A DNA stretch of 64,000 bases from Bicyclus anynana (GCF_947172395.1 NC_069090.1:13344329-13408328); one strand, 5' to 3'; shown: positions 23,320 through 36,047, counted from the first letter of the stretch. A program made the numbers and translations. Notes: generated from the sequence alone by a model not told the origin.

Positions 23320-23905
23320 CACGTATAGTATACTGTTTCGTATGAGATTGCCTTGAACGTCGTAATTTATACTTGAACGCATGCTGATCACGTGCAGCTT
23401 TCGTCACGCTTACTATCCTTTTTCACAAACGCAAGAAAATCATTGAACGCATAACGCACCTTCGCGCACCGCTGCTTGAGGTTTAACTAATCGGTGAAAA
23501 TGTCTGAAATAAATAAACGCAAATTCAAACGCAGCTTTGCGCACCACGGTGTAAATCGATGAAATGTTTGAAATAAATAAATACACACTCAGACGTCATT
23601 TATATTTGGACGAATGCGAATTACGCGCAGCATTCTTCGCGCTTATTTTACTTTTTTTTTACATATAAACGCATTTTTGCGAAACACTGAGTGAGGTTTT
23701 GCATCGGTGAAATGTCTGGAATAAATCTACATATAGTAAAACAAATTATAAAGCTTGCCTCGAACATCGTACTTTATTCTTGAATGGATGCGGAACTCAT
23801 GTAACTTTAGCGCATATATAAACCTTTTTCACAAACGCAAAACGTAACTTTGAACGCATCATTTTGTACTCAGTTGTGAAATGTCTTAAATTACTTTTTC
23901 TACAC
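23320..23905 (+). repeat. Degenerate tandem array with repeated TGAAATGTCTGAAATAAAT block
   Basis: A block close to TGAAATGTCTGAAATAAAT occurs at about 23496, 23559, 23716 and 23877. Between them recur CACAAACGCAA, ATTGAACGCAT and GAACGTCGTA-type segments. About three diverged units of around 200 bp. No coding signal; not matched to the known repeats in this window. Confidence 0.6.
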
Positions 23906-26341
23906 GATATATTTCGAATTAAAAGTTATGTTTAAAAAATAAAAAAATCATACATACAGCCGAACATCTCAACATCATCCTTTTTTGAACCTCATCCTTT
24001 TTTTAAGTTTGTTGGTAAAATGATGCTAAATTCAGATAAAAAGATTCACCAGGGAGAGTTTGTTATTTGGATCTAAAATTTCTATTTTTTATTTGGATTC
24101 TAAGAACAAATTCTTCTACATCTACAACAGTCTGGCGCATAGTACGATAAATACTCATTAGTAATTATTACGAGAAGTTGAATAATTTAATGATAAAGAA
24201 CATACATTTCTACATTTTATGCCATACCGTATTCAACTCGTAATAACTTTTTATACGGGCTTTTGTAATTCGCGCCGTTTCACTTTTCCATAGTAATTAT
24301 TTAAAAAAAAAAACTCGTCACTATTTGTATGCGTCGATACGTCCACAAAATAGTTTGTACGGACGGCCTCTATTACCTCGTATGCTCGTGGTATTATGGT
24401 CCTTAACCGTAAAGATTTAAAGACTTTATTAGCATAACGCACGCGTTAATGTAATTTCATTTGTTCGGTAAGTATCTGTTATTAATCTGCCGCGTACTAC
24501 CGCCGCCATATATTTTGTCGTATTGTCCGCACGTCTATGGGGTGAAAGTATTGATACAATACTCCGTCGTAACGATGATTGACTTGTCTTATTTTCCCCA
24601 TGGCTATATTGTATTACGTTATATAACAAACCACATTAGGTATGGGCTATAGACACGCCTCATGGAAAGTATTGATACCGTCAAATTTGGAAGGTGCAGT
24701 TACCTTCTAAGTCGATTCTCTGTAATTTTCTTTGGAGTCATCGTTTAGCTTTTTAAACTGACATAACAGGCAAGATTATAGCTTAACATCCTCGATGCTT
24801 TCAAGGAGTAACGCCATAATTAAAGATTAACTTTTTGTTAACAAAAAATAAATATGACTTAGGTTTGTATGCGTATATGAGAAACCATATCACGCGGTAT
24901 GAATTTCTTTTTCATAGGGTTAACTTCGACAAAATTCCAACCTTCGCGACTGCTAACTAGTCCGCAGCCAACCATATAAAAAATGTTTCTTAAAGAATTT
25001 CACTTGTATTCTACCTGTTTAAGATTTCTTTATGGTATTATGTCTACATTAAGTTAAGTATTTTATGGTACTATATTTTAGATTAATTTAACCTACGGCA
25101 ATAAAACGTCGGAAGTAACAATGATTTAATCCCACAATAAAATAATTTGACGACTATAGTTGTCACCTTCACATATACTTATATTTTGAGATTTTAAAGA
25201 TGTAAAGAAGAATGATAAAATAATGTTGTATTGTTGATTTAAAGACTATTCCTCTCGGCCTGGGAGCGGTGAAACCAGGCGTGGCGCAGCGGCCGGTGAC
25301 TAATATTAAGAAAATAAATAACTACGCTCTAAACAAAAGAAAAAAAACAGGTTTAATTCTCACATGGTCTTGCTAACAATGAAATTTCCATACTTAAAAA
25401 TAACGCAGTGATTATAGGCGTTACACTGTGACTACGCAAAGAGATGGTGAATTAATTGTACGTAGTGTTTTGTAACGAAAAACAAATAATCACTTTCTTT
25501 GTTTCGAAATATAAAAGCCTTTGAGGCACACTGCCAATAAATAGTTTTACATAATATCATGATTTTCCAAGACTCATGTAGTTGGAAGTTTTTTTATATC
25601 GCCTATCAACTGTCAGTCTGTCTGTATATTCTTTTTAACCCCCGAAACAACAAGTTTGACCGCTATTTGTGTCTGTCCGTGGCACAATAGCTCTGAAACG
25701 AATGAACCGACTTAGATGCGTTTTATTTAATTTAAAAGATTTTCCAACGATAGTTCTTAGATATGTTTCATTAATTCATTAACAAGGCATCATCATTATT
25801 AGGTGCCTTCTTCCAAGTTTGGCGGACATGTGTAGAAATCTCTTCCGGTATTTTGCAATATTTTTAAGCGTGTGTATGTTAACTTGGTACACTCTTTGAC
25901 ATCATTATCATTAACAAGGCACTATGGTTTAACATACAAACATAAATACGTATACTGCTTAAATTCTAATAACAAATCTAATGACCGGCTCTTAAACATT
26001 CTACGGGTATTTTACGCTTGACAGAGACGACCATGGGTGGCACGTACGAATACATCGTGCGAAACTACTTTACGCTAATACTTACTTAGAATTATTAGAT
26101 AAAGAGACTGCCTGTGTAACCGTACATAACGCATTCCTCTTTGTTGCTATTGTAGAATAATAAACGTAATAGCTAATGGGAAGTAACAGTTGGTTTCGGG
26201 AAAACAGCGGTTCTAAGTCGTGTGTTTCATTGTATCCACTCGTACTTAGTATTAACCGTCTGGTAATGCTAAGTACTAGTTTGACGTGGGCTCTTAGATA
26301 AAGGCGGGTGTGGAACTCTCCTAGAGCTATTTTATTTTTAA

Positions 26342-26860
26342 CTAGCGGACGCCCGCGACTTCGTCCGCCTTAGACTCCGCCTCTTTAATCTATTACAGTA
26401 GTATCGGTGTAAAAATGGAGTAACTTCTCCCGTTTTCCCAACATTTTCCTTCGCTGCTCCTATTGATCTTAGAGTGATGAAAAGTATACTATTTAATTAA
26501 CTTTTTTTAAATTATAAACATAAATAAATGATTAAATGATTCATAAATAACGATTATAAAAAAAAAATACCTTAGGGATAACAGCGTAATATTTTTATTA
26601 GTACAAATAAAAAGAAAAGTTTGCGATCTCGATGTTAGATTAAGATAAAATTAATCTGTCCAGGAGTATGGAGAATAATAATACCAAGTTTCGTTAAAGT
26701 CCGTCGAGTACTTTTGTTTCTATAACGAACATACAGACAGACGTACAAAAATTTTACTGATTGCGTTTTTGGCATCAGTATCGATCACTAATTCATGTAC
26801 AGAATTGACCTCTCTATGGTATATTCTCTTTATTATCTCTTTATTATATTATAGTATAGA
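26342..26860 (-). mobile_element. Helitron-like element, long subfamily
   Basis: Reverse-strand TC…CTAG limits (A26341 and T26861 outside). The body matches 12905-13279 (GATACTGATGCCAA, TTTTGTACGTCTGTCTG) with an extra AT-rich insert near 26490-26600. Confidence 0.72.
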
Positions 26861-26979
26861 TTTTACCTTTGTTTTCTTTAGATTTAGTGCTGAACAGCTG
26901 TTCTGAACAGAACTTACAATAACTACGGCAAAGCGGGAAGCAAAACTAAGAAAGCCTCATGAGCTCGAATATAAAGGTG

Positions 26980-27345
26980 CATTAACCGAAAGAGTCCGCT
27001 GCAAAAAACTTAATAAATTGATAGAAAGTAGCTACAAAGTACTATAATAGACAAAAAAACTGTAAAAAGCGAAATATCGAACCATTGTTTTCAATACACA
27101 CAGATTCTTGGCTTTTTAATTAATACAAAAGCCTGAAACATTTTCATAAGAAACTTCTGCAAAGTAACTTTGCTTCTATTCAAATCTCAATTTTATTAAA
27201 CGTGCATAACCAAAAGAGCGCACTATAAAAACTTATTGAGTAGGATGATACTTGGTACACTACGAAGACCAAAAAACACCTAAAACATGACGAACCGAAC
27301 CATTGTTTTGAACACACGGCTTCTTTGCTTTAATTATGCCTTCAA
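26980..27345 (+). repeat. Two-unit degenerate direct repeat
   Basis: Segments from about 26980 and 27202 align over roughly 140 bases, sharing GTGCAT(T)AACC, AAAGAG, a GAACCATTGTTTT core and an ATTCTTGGCTTT/CTTCTTTGCTTT end. The offset is about 220 bp. No known element recognised. Confidence 0.5.
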
Positions 27346-28924
27346 GTCACAAACATCAGAAGTTGGTTGTGTTTTTGTCCGCCATTGTCTCACCCCGCCA
27401 GTCGTTGTTGACATAATGGCGGATGTTTCGACTTGGCTTAATAGCGGACATTGAGATGTTATCTTTTCGCAAATTCATTTCAAATCCGACTTTTAGTAAT
27501 GACCTTTAAATTTGTCTTTGTTTCGTCGTGATCATTTCGCATATAATTTACTCTCTCGGGTCTTCAGATAGAAAGGTGTGTTGATTTGATTTATTTCTTG
27601 AAAGGACATTACAGAAATGGATTTTCGATTCTTAGAGGACGTGTTTGTCTGATGTCTCATAGGACGATGTGGTTGCTTGCTTTTTGTCTTCTCCTTTATT
27701 TTTTTGTCATTGTTTGTAAATCTTATTAAATATTACTAGTATAACCTCATCGACTAAACGTAAAGCATTTGCAACAATAGCCCAGCAAGCCCTAAATCTC
27801 TCAGATCTGAGACCAGGCCCTAAATATTATGGGATGCTTTCCTTTAATTGAAGTTTGCGATCATCCGAAAACACATCCGGTTCTGTGAAATGTTATTAAG
27901 TTGACTGTAGTTAACCTCAATGTATCTACTTGTTGATCCTTCATCCATTTCCTCCGCTGTCTCCCAAGTACAAGTATGACCCCAGGTGAGGCCGCTGCGG
28001 TCCCATTATGTAGCCTTTGGAACACACACAATTAAAAAAAAAAACTAGAACAAGTTTTCCGTATATCTTGCTTTCTAGAATCAACCTAGGAAAACCAGAG
28101 ATCTTTTTTGCAAAGTCCTTCGTATTGTCTGTCATTAGTGTGCATTTGCAGTTAGCTCTTTTAAAAAAAGAATATTCCCAATTATTCAATGGAGAGAAGT
28201 GCAACATCATCATGTTATGGTATATGATTAGGTCCTACATTAACAAGCGGCGGAAAGTGGACTAGCTCCAGCATAAAAAGCGTAAGAACGGAGATAAAGA
28301 ACCGATCGGCGCAATAAGGCCGCAGCCACCGTGCGGTTATTGCATCCCATTAGCGGGAACTGGAGCGCGCTGACATTACTCTCCGTGCGATCCGCTGCCG
28401 TTATGTGTGCTCGCTGCTTAAGCGCCGATCATAGAGGAATTAGAAAATGGAGATGCATCGCAATCATTCACGAACAAAATTGTCTGTCGTTTTTTGAGGG
28501 GGGCGAGGTGAACTCACACATCGAAAATATTTAACACCATTAAAAATTTTCTATGCCCATACACAACTATAAATTTGACTCGCCATGCACACACGCGTAT
28601 TTTTTATACAGACTAACAAACGCATTGCTTAGACTATCCACAGATTAAATACATAGAATATTCGATTATTGATCGATGTTTCGCTGTTTCGTCAAAAGAA
28701 TCGATTCTTTTTATAAATTGTTTTTTTTATAAATTTTGAATTTATACCGGATTTAATTGTATTTGCAGTACCCACACAAAATACACACATGATTTCAACT
28801 TTTCAGGAGCTAGGTGACATACATACGTACAGCCAAACTATACACATTATATAAACAACAATAAAATTGTGACACAGCAAGCAAATTGCAATGAATCGAT
28901 TACGTAATTATGTTATGACTAGTA

Positions 28925-29372
28925 TATCAATGTGCGTGTTGCCAGTGATGACCTATGGTTCCGAGACTTGGTCGCTAACTATGGCCCTCATAAGAAGGCT
29001 TAGAGTCACACAGCGGGCGATGGAACGAGCTATGTTAGGAGTATCTCTGCGTGATCGAATCAGAAATGAGGAAATCCGCAGAAGAACCAAAGTCACCGAC
29101 ATAGCTCAACGAGTTGCGAAGCTGAAGTGGCAATGGGCGGGGCACATAGTTCGAATGGACGTTGGGGTCCCAAAGTGCTGGAATGGCGACCCCGCACTAG
29201 TAAGCGCAGTGTTGGCCGACCCCCAACCAGGTGGACTGACGACATCAAGCGAGTCGCAGGGATTCGCTGGATGCAGGTGGCTCAGTATCGTGATGTTTGG
29301 AAGTCCCTACAAAAGGCCTATGTCCTGCAGTGGACGTCCATCGGCTGATATGATGATGATGATGATGATAAT
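28925..29372 (+). pseudogene. RTE-type LINE ORF C-terminus with frameshift
   Basis: Encodes the post-RT region common to lepidopteran RTE-like LINEs: CVLPVMTYGSETWSLT, then RVTQRAMERAMLG, RDRIRNEEIRRRTKV and KLKWQWAGHIVR. A frameshift near 29160 moves the reading to the frame reading WGPKVLEWRPRTSKRSVG and RPPTRWTDDIKRVAG, ending QWTSIG. An (ATG)n run follows, as at the family's 3' end. The RT and endonuclease domains are absent, so it cannot move on its own. Confidence 0.88.
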
Positions 29373-29592
29373 ATATCAACAGTTCAGTATAATAATAGCT
29401 TACGCATAGATATTAGTTGATTACAATCAATCATAATATTTACAGTGAACAATATTAAGTGGCGCTAGGCTAATTATACCGTGTTTAATGTTTATATTTA
29501 GAACTGTTTATTTATGTTTACAATATTAAACATAATGAATTTCTGCAGCTGTTTACAGAATCGGTAAGAGGACTAGATATTACATACTTATA

Positions 29593-29755
29593 TCCATACT
29601 AAAGAGGTAAAGTTTAGTAAAGAGGTAAACTTTACCTCTGGATCTAGTGAACCGATTTTGATTTTTTTTTTACCACTAAAAAGTCACTTTATTTGTGCGT
29701 GTAGGCTATATTTAATCCCCGTATTCGCGCGGAAACGGGTTCTGTACGGGTCTAG
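29593..29755 (+). mobile_element. Helitron-like element, GAGGTAAAGTTT subfamily
   Basis: TC start and CTAG|T end, with AACCGATTTTGATT and ATCCCCGTATTCGCGCGG. A 13-bp perfect hairpin (arm AGAGGTAAAGTTT) lies at the 5' end. A second member is at about 59588-59700. Confidence 0.6.
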
Positions 29756-30213
29756 TTGATGTTATAAAGCGGTTATAACGTTTTCTAAATGTATTGTCCT
29801 TGCCTTATTCTTTGACTGTGTTTTTCAAATTATTTCTATAAAGCTGAGTGTCTGGTGACATTATTTCTCACATAATCTCTGGAACTGCAGTCGGGCCGTT
29901 AAACATACTTTTGTATATTATGGCAAAATTCTGTGACATTTTACGTTTACTTTAAACAGGGACATGCGTGGGGAAACTTTGTATGAAAGCCTGTTTAAAA
30001 ATCGAAAGATGAAACTTTTCTACGCGTAGAAGTCGCTGGTCTCTACTATTATATTATACTGGCAAGAATATTTATAATACTCGACTGAAACGTGTCGCAC
30101 TTAATGATGTTGCATTTTGTAAATGCAGAGCGTACCGTTATGCACCTACAACAGATCGAAGATAATAAGAAACTGATAAGCTTGTCGGATATACAGCGTG
30201 TTTTACTTCACTA

Positions 30214-30410
30214 CTAGCAGACGCCGCGTGGTTTCACCCGCGTTGAACTCGTTCCCGTAGGAATACGGGGATAAAATATAGCCTATATCATTTCGGGGAT
30301 AGTGTAGCTTCCCAATAATGTAAGAATTTTCCATATCTTTTTAGTAGTTCCACAGCCTATTCAAAACAAACAAACAATCAAATCTTTCCTCTTTATAATA
30401 TTAGTATAGA
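30214..30410 (-). mobile_element. Helitron-like element
   Basis: Reverse strand: TC start (GA at 30409-30410), family body, and CTAG end preceded by ACGCCGCGTGGTTTCACCC on the + strand. Confidence 0.75.
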
Positions 30411-30751
30411 AGACAGTACAGGGTGATCTTTTTTACTTCATGGAACAGCCAAGATGGTCCACCCTGATCTTAAAAGGAAATTCTTCACCTGTCACATTGC
30501 ATCTCTTTACAAGTCAAACTCGTTAAGGAGACGTCAGAGAAATATCTTTTTATTTCAAATGAAAAGTATTAATATTTTCAGATAGGCTTTTCCAGTATTA
30601 TTTACGATATAAATAATACGTTATTAAGAACCTTTATAGAAAAATCAGCTGTTGTTAAAACATCGCATCCAAATGGGAGATTTGTGTCCTTTTTAAGTCG
30701 ATGAAAAATTTTGTACTTTTAGAATTTTTCGAGTTTTGAGCTCTTTTGGAA

Positions 30752-30929
30752 TTTAGGACATAAGAGGAGAGGAAGGCCAAAGAAGAGATGGTTGGATTGT
30801 GTGAAAGAGGACATGTGTGTAAAAGGAGTGGATGATGAGTTGACGAGTAACAGAGACGAATGGAAAAAATCGACATATTTTTCCGACCCCACTTAAGTGG
30901 GATAAGGGTAAGGAGATGATGATGATGAT
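30752..30929 (+). pseudogene. RTE-type LINE 3' fragment (CCACTTAAGTGG family)
   Basis: Encodes RRGRPKKRWLDCVKEDMCVK, the C-terminal segment of the 41560-42411 relic, then the CCACTTAAGTGGGATAAGGG tail and ATG repeats. Confidence 0.8.
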
Positions 30930-32149
30930 GAGCACTGTTGGAATTTCTGTAATCTTACTGCTAATGTGACTGGCCTATCAGAAATGCTACCCATTATTTT
31001 TTAAACACGATCAAAATTCGCCTCTCCTTCCACGAAAATAATAAGCTATTAGGGAGATCGATGTCAGGACCTCTCGGTCTTGCGTCCGACGCAACTTCTG
31101 AGTTATTGAGGCTTGTTGATAATAATTTATTAAGCAAACGGTAATAAAATGAACTCGTGTAGCCGCAGATGGGCTCTATTAGCGTAATATACGGCCGCTC
31201 TAATAGCAATAATAAACAATCATCTCGGTGTCGGCTTGCCGGTCAGGTGCTATTATGCTCCTGACGCTAAGTAGGCGAACTAGGCCAACTATCTATTGAG
31301 AGGCCGTTCACATAACATCGATTTGACTTTGACACGACGTTTTATTCTTTTTTTTATTCGATTACAATTTTTTTTTATTAACTAAATCAATGCACAGTCA
31401 GAAATGGTCGTGTATGCAAATTAAATCAAGATTTAATCAAGTTCATCTAAACTTTAAAATTAAAATAGGTATATTTAAAAATTTGCACTTTACCTTCTAC
31501 TAGATATACATATTTAAATGTCCTATATTATTGTAGAAAGATAGTTAGCGTTTGATTCTGATGTATTCCGAGTAAAAGACAGTTTTTTTCTATAGTAGAT
31601 AATAAATAATTAATTAAAACATTATAACCTTCTAGATATTTTTTACTTTTCTATTTATATGCTGTGTCTTCGTAGAAATCTGTTATTTTTAAAAGCGAAC
31701 AGTGGTATTTTACCTACACAATACCTGGACTATCTACGCAAGATCTTTCAATCACGTTTCTTAAGAATATTATTTTGTGAAAGTGAGGCCTGTTTTATTG
31801 TTGCAATTTACCGATAGATTACTGAAAATGGCCATAAATCAAAGCTTTATGTGATCGTTAGCCGCGTCCATAGTAATCACCAGACCAGACCATAATTAAA
31901 ATGATTGACAATAAATAGCTTCAATTATTCTGCTTCTACAAATATAACGAAAAGACTTCGTTTTTTAATTATTACTTTATGGTGAAACTTTCTTAGTTTT
32001 GGTAAGGTAATAATAAGTTATTAGATTAGTATATTCTTGACATAATTTGTTGGTAAACAATGCATATGATCATAGGGTTTCTGGATATTCTATAGTAAAT
32101 ATATTTTAATTTTTACTCTGTGATCAATTTTAATTGTAATGGTATGTGC

Positions 32150-32560
32150 CGGTCCATAAAGGTTAAGTTATGCGAAAAGCGTTTCTCATATGCGCGCGAT
32201 AGTTTCATAGCCACTATGACTATAGAATAATTGGTCAGAAGCCTCTCGCATACATCATTCTAACTTAGTATATTACTTAGTCGATGCGACGTCATGTAAA
32301 CGCGGCCTCGGCCAACAATAGAGATGCGAGCTACTGTGGAAATAGAGTGGGTCACTATCGTTAATGTTTACATTGCGCGTGACAACAGTAAAAGTAAAAA
32401 GTCAACGAGCCTCATCTAGGCATCAACGTTTAACCGTGACGATAACGCTGTATAGCTATCGCCGACGCTCCTGACGCGTGCGCGTCACACTGAATATCGC
32501 GCGTTCTCTAGCTGTAACAGTTGTAACTGGCGATTTTTATCTTTCGGTTGTATATTTTTA
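32150..32560. promoter_or_regulatory. CpG-dense patch within the large intron
   Basis: A local island of CpG-rich sequence (many CGCG, GCGC and CGACG) in AT-rich surroundings, with a TGACGTCG-type CRE-like site near 32290. No exon with a conserved product was seen. It may be a regulatory island or a second alternative start region. The assignment rests only on composition. Confidence 0.3.
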
Positions 32561-32596
32561 TCTCTCGGTTGTTCTACTCTACATCTGAAAAAAAAG

Positions 32597-32790
32597 CATC
32601 ATCATCATATTAGACGATGGACGCCCACTGCAGGACATAGGCCTTTTGTAGGGACTTAAAACATTACGATCCTGAGCCGCCTGCATCCAGCGAATCCCTG
32701 CGACTCGCTTGATGTCGTCAGACCTCCTGTGGGGTGTGGGGTCGACCAACACTGCGTTTTCTAGTGCGGGGTCTCCATTCCAGCACCAAA
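32597..32790 (-). pseudogene. RTE-type LINE 3' fragment
   Basis: Reverse strand: last part of the 28925-29372 ORF family, ending in an ATC/ATG run. Frame broken. Confidence 0.78.
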
Positions 32791-33116
32791 AAAATCACGC
32801 GTACGGAATTGCGCCTGCTAGTTTATGGAAACATTTATACCTACTACATGATGTACCTACTTTTTAGAGGAAAAAAGAGGTATAGACCCCGGCAATTAAG
32901 TTGAACGAAAATGGCGGTCATCTGCGTGGGTACAATTATGAAACAAAGTGTTAAACACATCCTCGGTTGTTGCCCATGTATATAAAATATTATGTGAAAT
33001 AATTGAAAATTTTGTTTGCGATTGTACTCGTAATGTCGTCTAGGTGTTGCTATGGTTACCTACTCGTCCGTACGTCGCTAACTTCCGAAATGTATTACCA
33101 CTACCTATACCTTATA

Positions 33117-33457
33117 GAGAGCCGTAATAGCTTAGTGGATATGACTTGTGACTTCGATTCTAAGAGCGTAGGTTCGAATCCGGTCCGGGGCATGCATGCA
33201 TGCAGCTCCAACTTTTCAGTTATGTGATTTTTAAGAAATTAAATATTTTAAATATCTCAAACGTTGAAGGAAAACATCGTGAGGAAACCTGCATACCTGA
33301 GAATTTTCGCAATGTAAACGAAATTCTCCGCGTGTCTGAAGTCTGCCAACCCATGCACATTAGGCCAGCGTGGTGGACTATTGGCCTAACCCCTCTCATT
33401 CTGAGAGGAGACTCGTGCTCGACAATGAGCCAAATGGGTTGCTAATGATGATGATGA
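33117..33457 (+). mobile_element. tRNA-derived SINE, type 2
   Basis: tRNA-like head with box A TAGCTTAGTGGAT and box B GGTTCGAATCC, then the CATCGTGAGGAAACCTGCAT and GGTGGACTATTGGCCTAACC blocks, ending in an ATG run. The open frames at 33003 and 33200 are chance frames. Confidence 0.85.
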
Positions 33458-34241
33458 ACTATATCTTTCCATCAACGTCAAAAGCTTTTATAAATGTAAA
33501 CTATACGGCATCTATTTTACGTATGCTGCACCTCTAGTAAATAGTAATGTGTGTAATAAGTAACTCATTTAAGTAGCTTATTTTTCTCAGTGTAAAGACC
33601 GTCACCATAGAACATAGAACAATCAAAGGCAAGGTTGAAGAAATGTAAGGCATTACGTTATCTTCACAATATGGACCTAATTTCGAATAGAAAGTCATTT
33701 GTAATCATGGCTATATTGTGCTTATCATAATAGAATGCGGCCGTGGTCACGTAGAATAGAACAACGAAATGTAATCATTACTCGCTGTTGGCTATTACGC
33801 CGTGTACACACTAAGTCTTAATAGTTCCATTGTTGACAAGCCGGATTCAACACCGACGGCCATGGGTTCGATACCCGTAACACAATTTGTACCAATTAAA
33901 GGGGGAATAAAATATGGGTAATATCTAAAAGATATGGTTAATTTAATTTTTTTTTATGGTAGGCCAATGTAACCTACGATGTGGTATGGCTTATAGGTAT
34001 ACAATGTGTATTTTCAATTGGTTTTTATAACCGGTGTAATTAAAATATCCAGCGTTGTATTTTCTATGAGAATGTTATATTCGGCTTTGTTTTATGGGAA
34101 ATTGGAGAATTTCACGGAATTTGGCGCCTTGTCTTATGTACAGTCGAATTTTTGACATGGCCTCAGTTCCATTGCAGCAATACTTCCTACCGCCTTTTTA
34201 AATCAATTTATAAAACTACTGAATAGCTAGATGTATTCTGT

Positions 34242-34326
34242 GCCTTGACTACAATCTCAGCTGATGGTAAGTGAAGATGCAATCTAAGATGGAAGCGGTC
34301 TAACTTGTTATGAGGAGGATGAAAAA
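34242..34326 (-). mobile_element. SINE type 1 tail fragment
   Basis: Matches only the last 85 bases of 7311-7634 in reverse (CCTTGACTACAATCTCA … GTTATGAGGAGGATGAAAA). Confidence 0.7.
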
Positions 34327-35396
34327 TGTTTCAAATTTTGTTGTAAATTTGTTGTGTAAAAACCCTTTCAGTAGGATGCACCATGCTTTGCTGAAAGTGA
34401 GCCAAAATGCCACCCTTGCAACGTATCACCAAACGTAGAATGCACCATTCTTTTACTTGACCTGTACTAGTATACAACATGGTGCCGACTACAAGCGTAA
34501 TAGTGTCTGGTTTGCTACGTTGGTATTTTACGTAAGCCGCTCCAGGATGTTTTTCTCAGTGTATTATTGATGTTAAGCTTTGAGAGTCTGTATTGTCACC
34601 CATCCGAAACCGAAAAACAGTGTATTTGTTTAGTATGATATGTAAACATAGCGGTGATACATGCTTACCCCATAAAGAACGCTATACCAATAAATAAAAT
34701 TGAAATTTTGGAAAAACCTCCAACTGTCATGAAATTATTAATTACACTCTCGATCAAGTCATCAATATTATCTTTCAGTGTACTTTCATTTAAGACCGCA
34801 CTCGAGTATATTTGCAGACATTCGGTTGTTCTTCCCCACTTTCAACCCCTACAACTTTTAAACGGCTCAACCGATTTTCATCAAACATGTCTAAGAACAC
34901 TCGCCCGTAAGTCACCTTTAATAGAAAAAAAATCGGTTGTCTGTAAAGTCGTTTTACTGACAATAGTAGAACGTGACAATGTCATAAGAAAAGACTGATA
35001 GATTTTTCAAAAGAAGATGTTCGTTTTCGTCTAAAACAGTGTTTTAAATTACTTTATTTCTTGTAAAAAAAGTTCGCAGCCCTAGAGCGAGGGAACGACG
35101 CATGACGTCATCTTTTTTCGAATGTGCAGTCGGCTCCATCGAATTATAAGACGTTGTCACGTCAAAAACTAAATTGAAATCGCTTCATCCGTTCGGGAGC
35201 TAAGGTACCACAGACAGACTGACAGACAGACACGTCAAACTTATAACACGCCTATTTTTGTGTCGGGAGTTAAAAATAGCTCTAATTGTTATGAAGTTGG
35301 AGCTAATTGACAATACATAGTCGTGATTTTATTTAACGTAGGTATGTAGTATGAGACATTAATGATTTTCTAATGTGTCGTGTTTGATTGTTCTAG

Positions 35397-35545
35397 ATCA
35401 TGTTCCGCGGCGGCGTGGTGGGCGAACTGGACGCTCGCCGCGACGCCGCGCTGGCCCGCGTACTGGTACGCTTGCAGGCGAGGGCGCGCGGGCTGCTCGC
35501 GCGGCGTCGCGCGCAGCGTCTGCGCACGCAACACACTGCTGCCAG
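35397..35545 (+). CDS. Mhcl: Myosin XVIII exon: end of converter/lever and IQ motif
   Basis: A 149-base exon with acceptor TTCTAG at 35391-35396 and donor CCAG|GTGCG. Read in phase 0 it gives 49 codons plus two bases. It opens with IMFRGGVVGELDARRD, matching the conserved myosin segment where the converter meets the lever (xFRxGVLxxLExxRD). It continues into LQARARGLLAR, a complete IQ motif ([ILV]QxxxRGxxxR) at exon residues 26-36 that would bind a calmodulin-like light chain. The exon is very GC-rich, unlike its surroundings. Class XVIII is chosen over conventional myosin II because the following two exons resemble MYO18 neck and rod. The exon that should supply the end of the motor is not in this window. 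A MITE starts about 34 bases after the donor. Confidence 0.9.
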
Positions 35546-35579
35546 GTGCGTGATTTCATAACCTTTGAAAGATTTTTTA

Positions 35580-36047
35580 ATGGGGATGATGACTAGGTTT
35601 GAATATATTAATTTTTATAATACATTCGGATAAATAAAATCAATGTTAACTAATTTATACATAAAAAGCAAAGATTAACTGGATATTTGTAAAATAAATA
35701 AGATTATAAAATTTTAAAATCTATTAAAACTCTTTTATCGTAATTAGATGAAAATTCATACAGTTTCAGTTTCTTTACATTAAATGTGATATTTTTCAAT
35801 AAACGAGTAATTTTGTTTGAACGCCCATACAAATGTAACGATCATTACATTACCTACGACGTCATTAGTTCGTGCCATTTTGTATGGGCGTTTTTCAGGG
35901 GTCCGCGGCAGCGTCGCAAATCTGACCCTTTAAATCCTTGTAGCTCCGAAAGTAATGATCGCAGATACCCTGTTACTTTTACAAAGTTGCTTTACTATTA
36001 GCATACTCTTAATTTATATACAATTTAAAAAACAGTCACCATCCCTA
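35580..36047 (+). mobile_element. MITE family M1, copy C, beside a splice donor
   Basis: 468-bp copy, the most complete of three. Ends ATGGGGATGATGACTAGG and CAGTCACCATCCCTAAT are imperfect inverted repeats. It starts about 34 bases after the donor of the IQ exon. The 71-codon open frame at 35786 is part of it. Confidence 0.82.

Larger units (their letters stand above)
18888..35396 (+). other. 16.5-kb intron (inferred) between the long exon and the IQ exon
   Basis: Begins GTAAGC and ends in a T-rich tract followed by TTCTAG. I searched it by eye for myosin motor motifs (P-loop, switch I, switch II) and saw none. Recognised repeats and degenerate duplications are listed separately. Nothing identifiable was seen in about 18888-19630, 20000-20750, 20893-21239, 21670-22918, 23027-23320, 23910-26341, 26861-26980, 27345-28924, 29373-29592, 30411-30751, 30930-32150 and 33458-34241. 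From about 34830 to 35270 the sequence resembles the dispersed element carrying GACAGACAGACACGTCAAAC that is frequent in Lepidoptera. Confidence 0.5.

Noticed and set aside
28331..28534. 67-codon frame in a GC-rich spot, considered as a myosin motor exon or promoter
   Set aside because: The product has no myosin motif and no matching splice sites. Its flank is shared with the repeat near 6340 and 36750.
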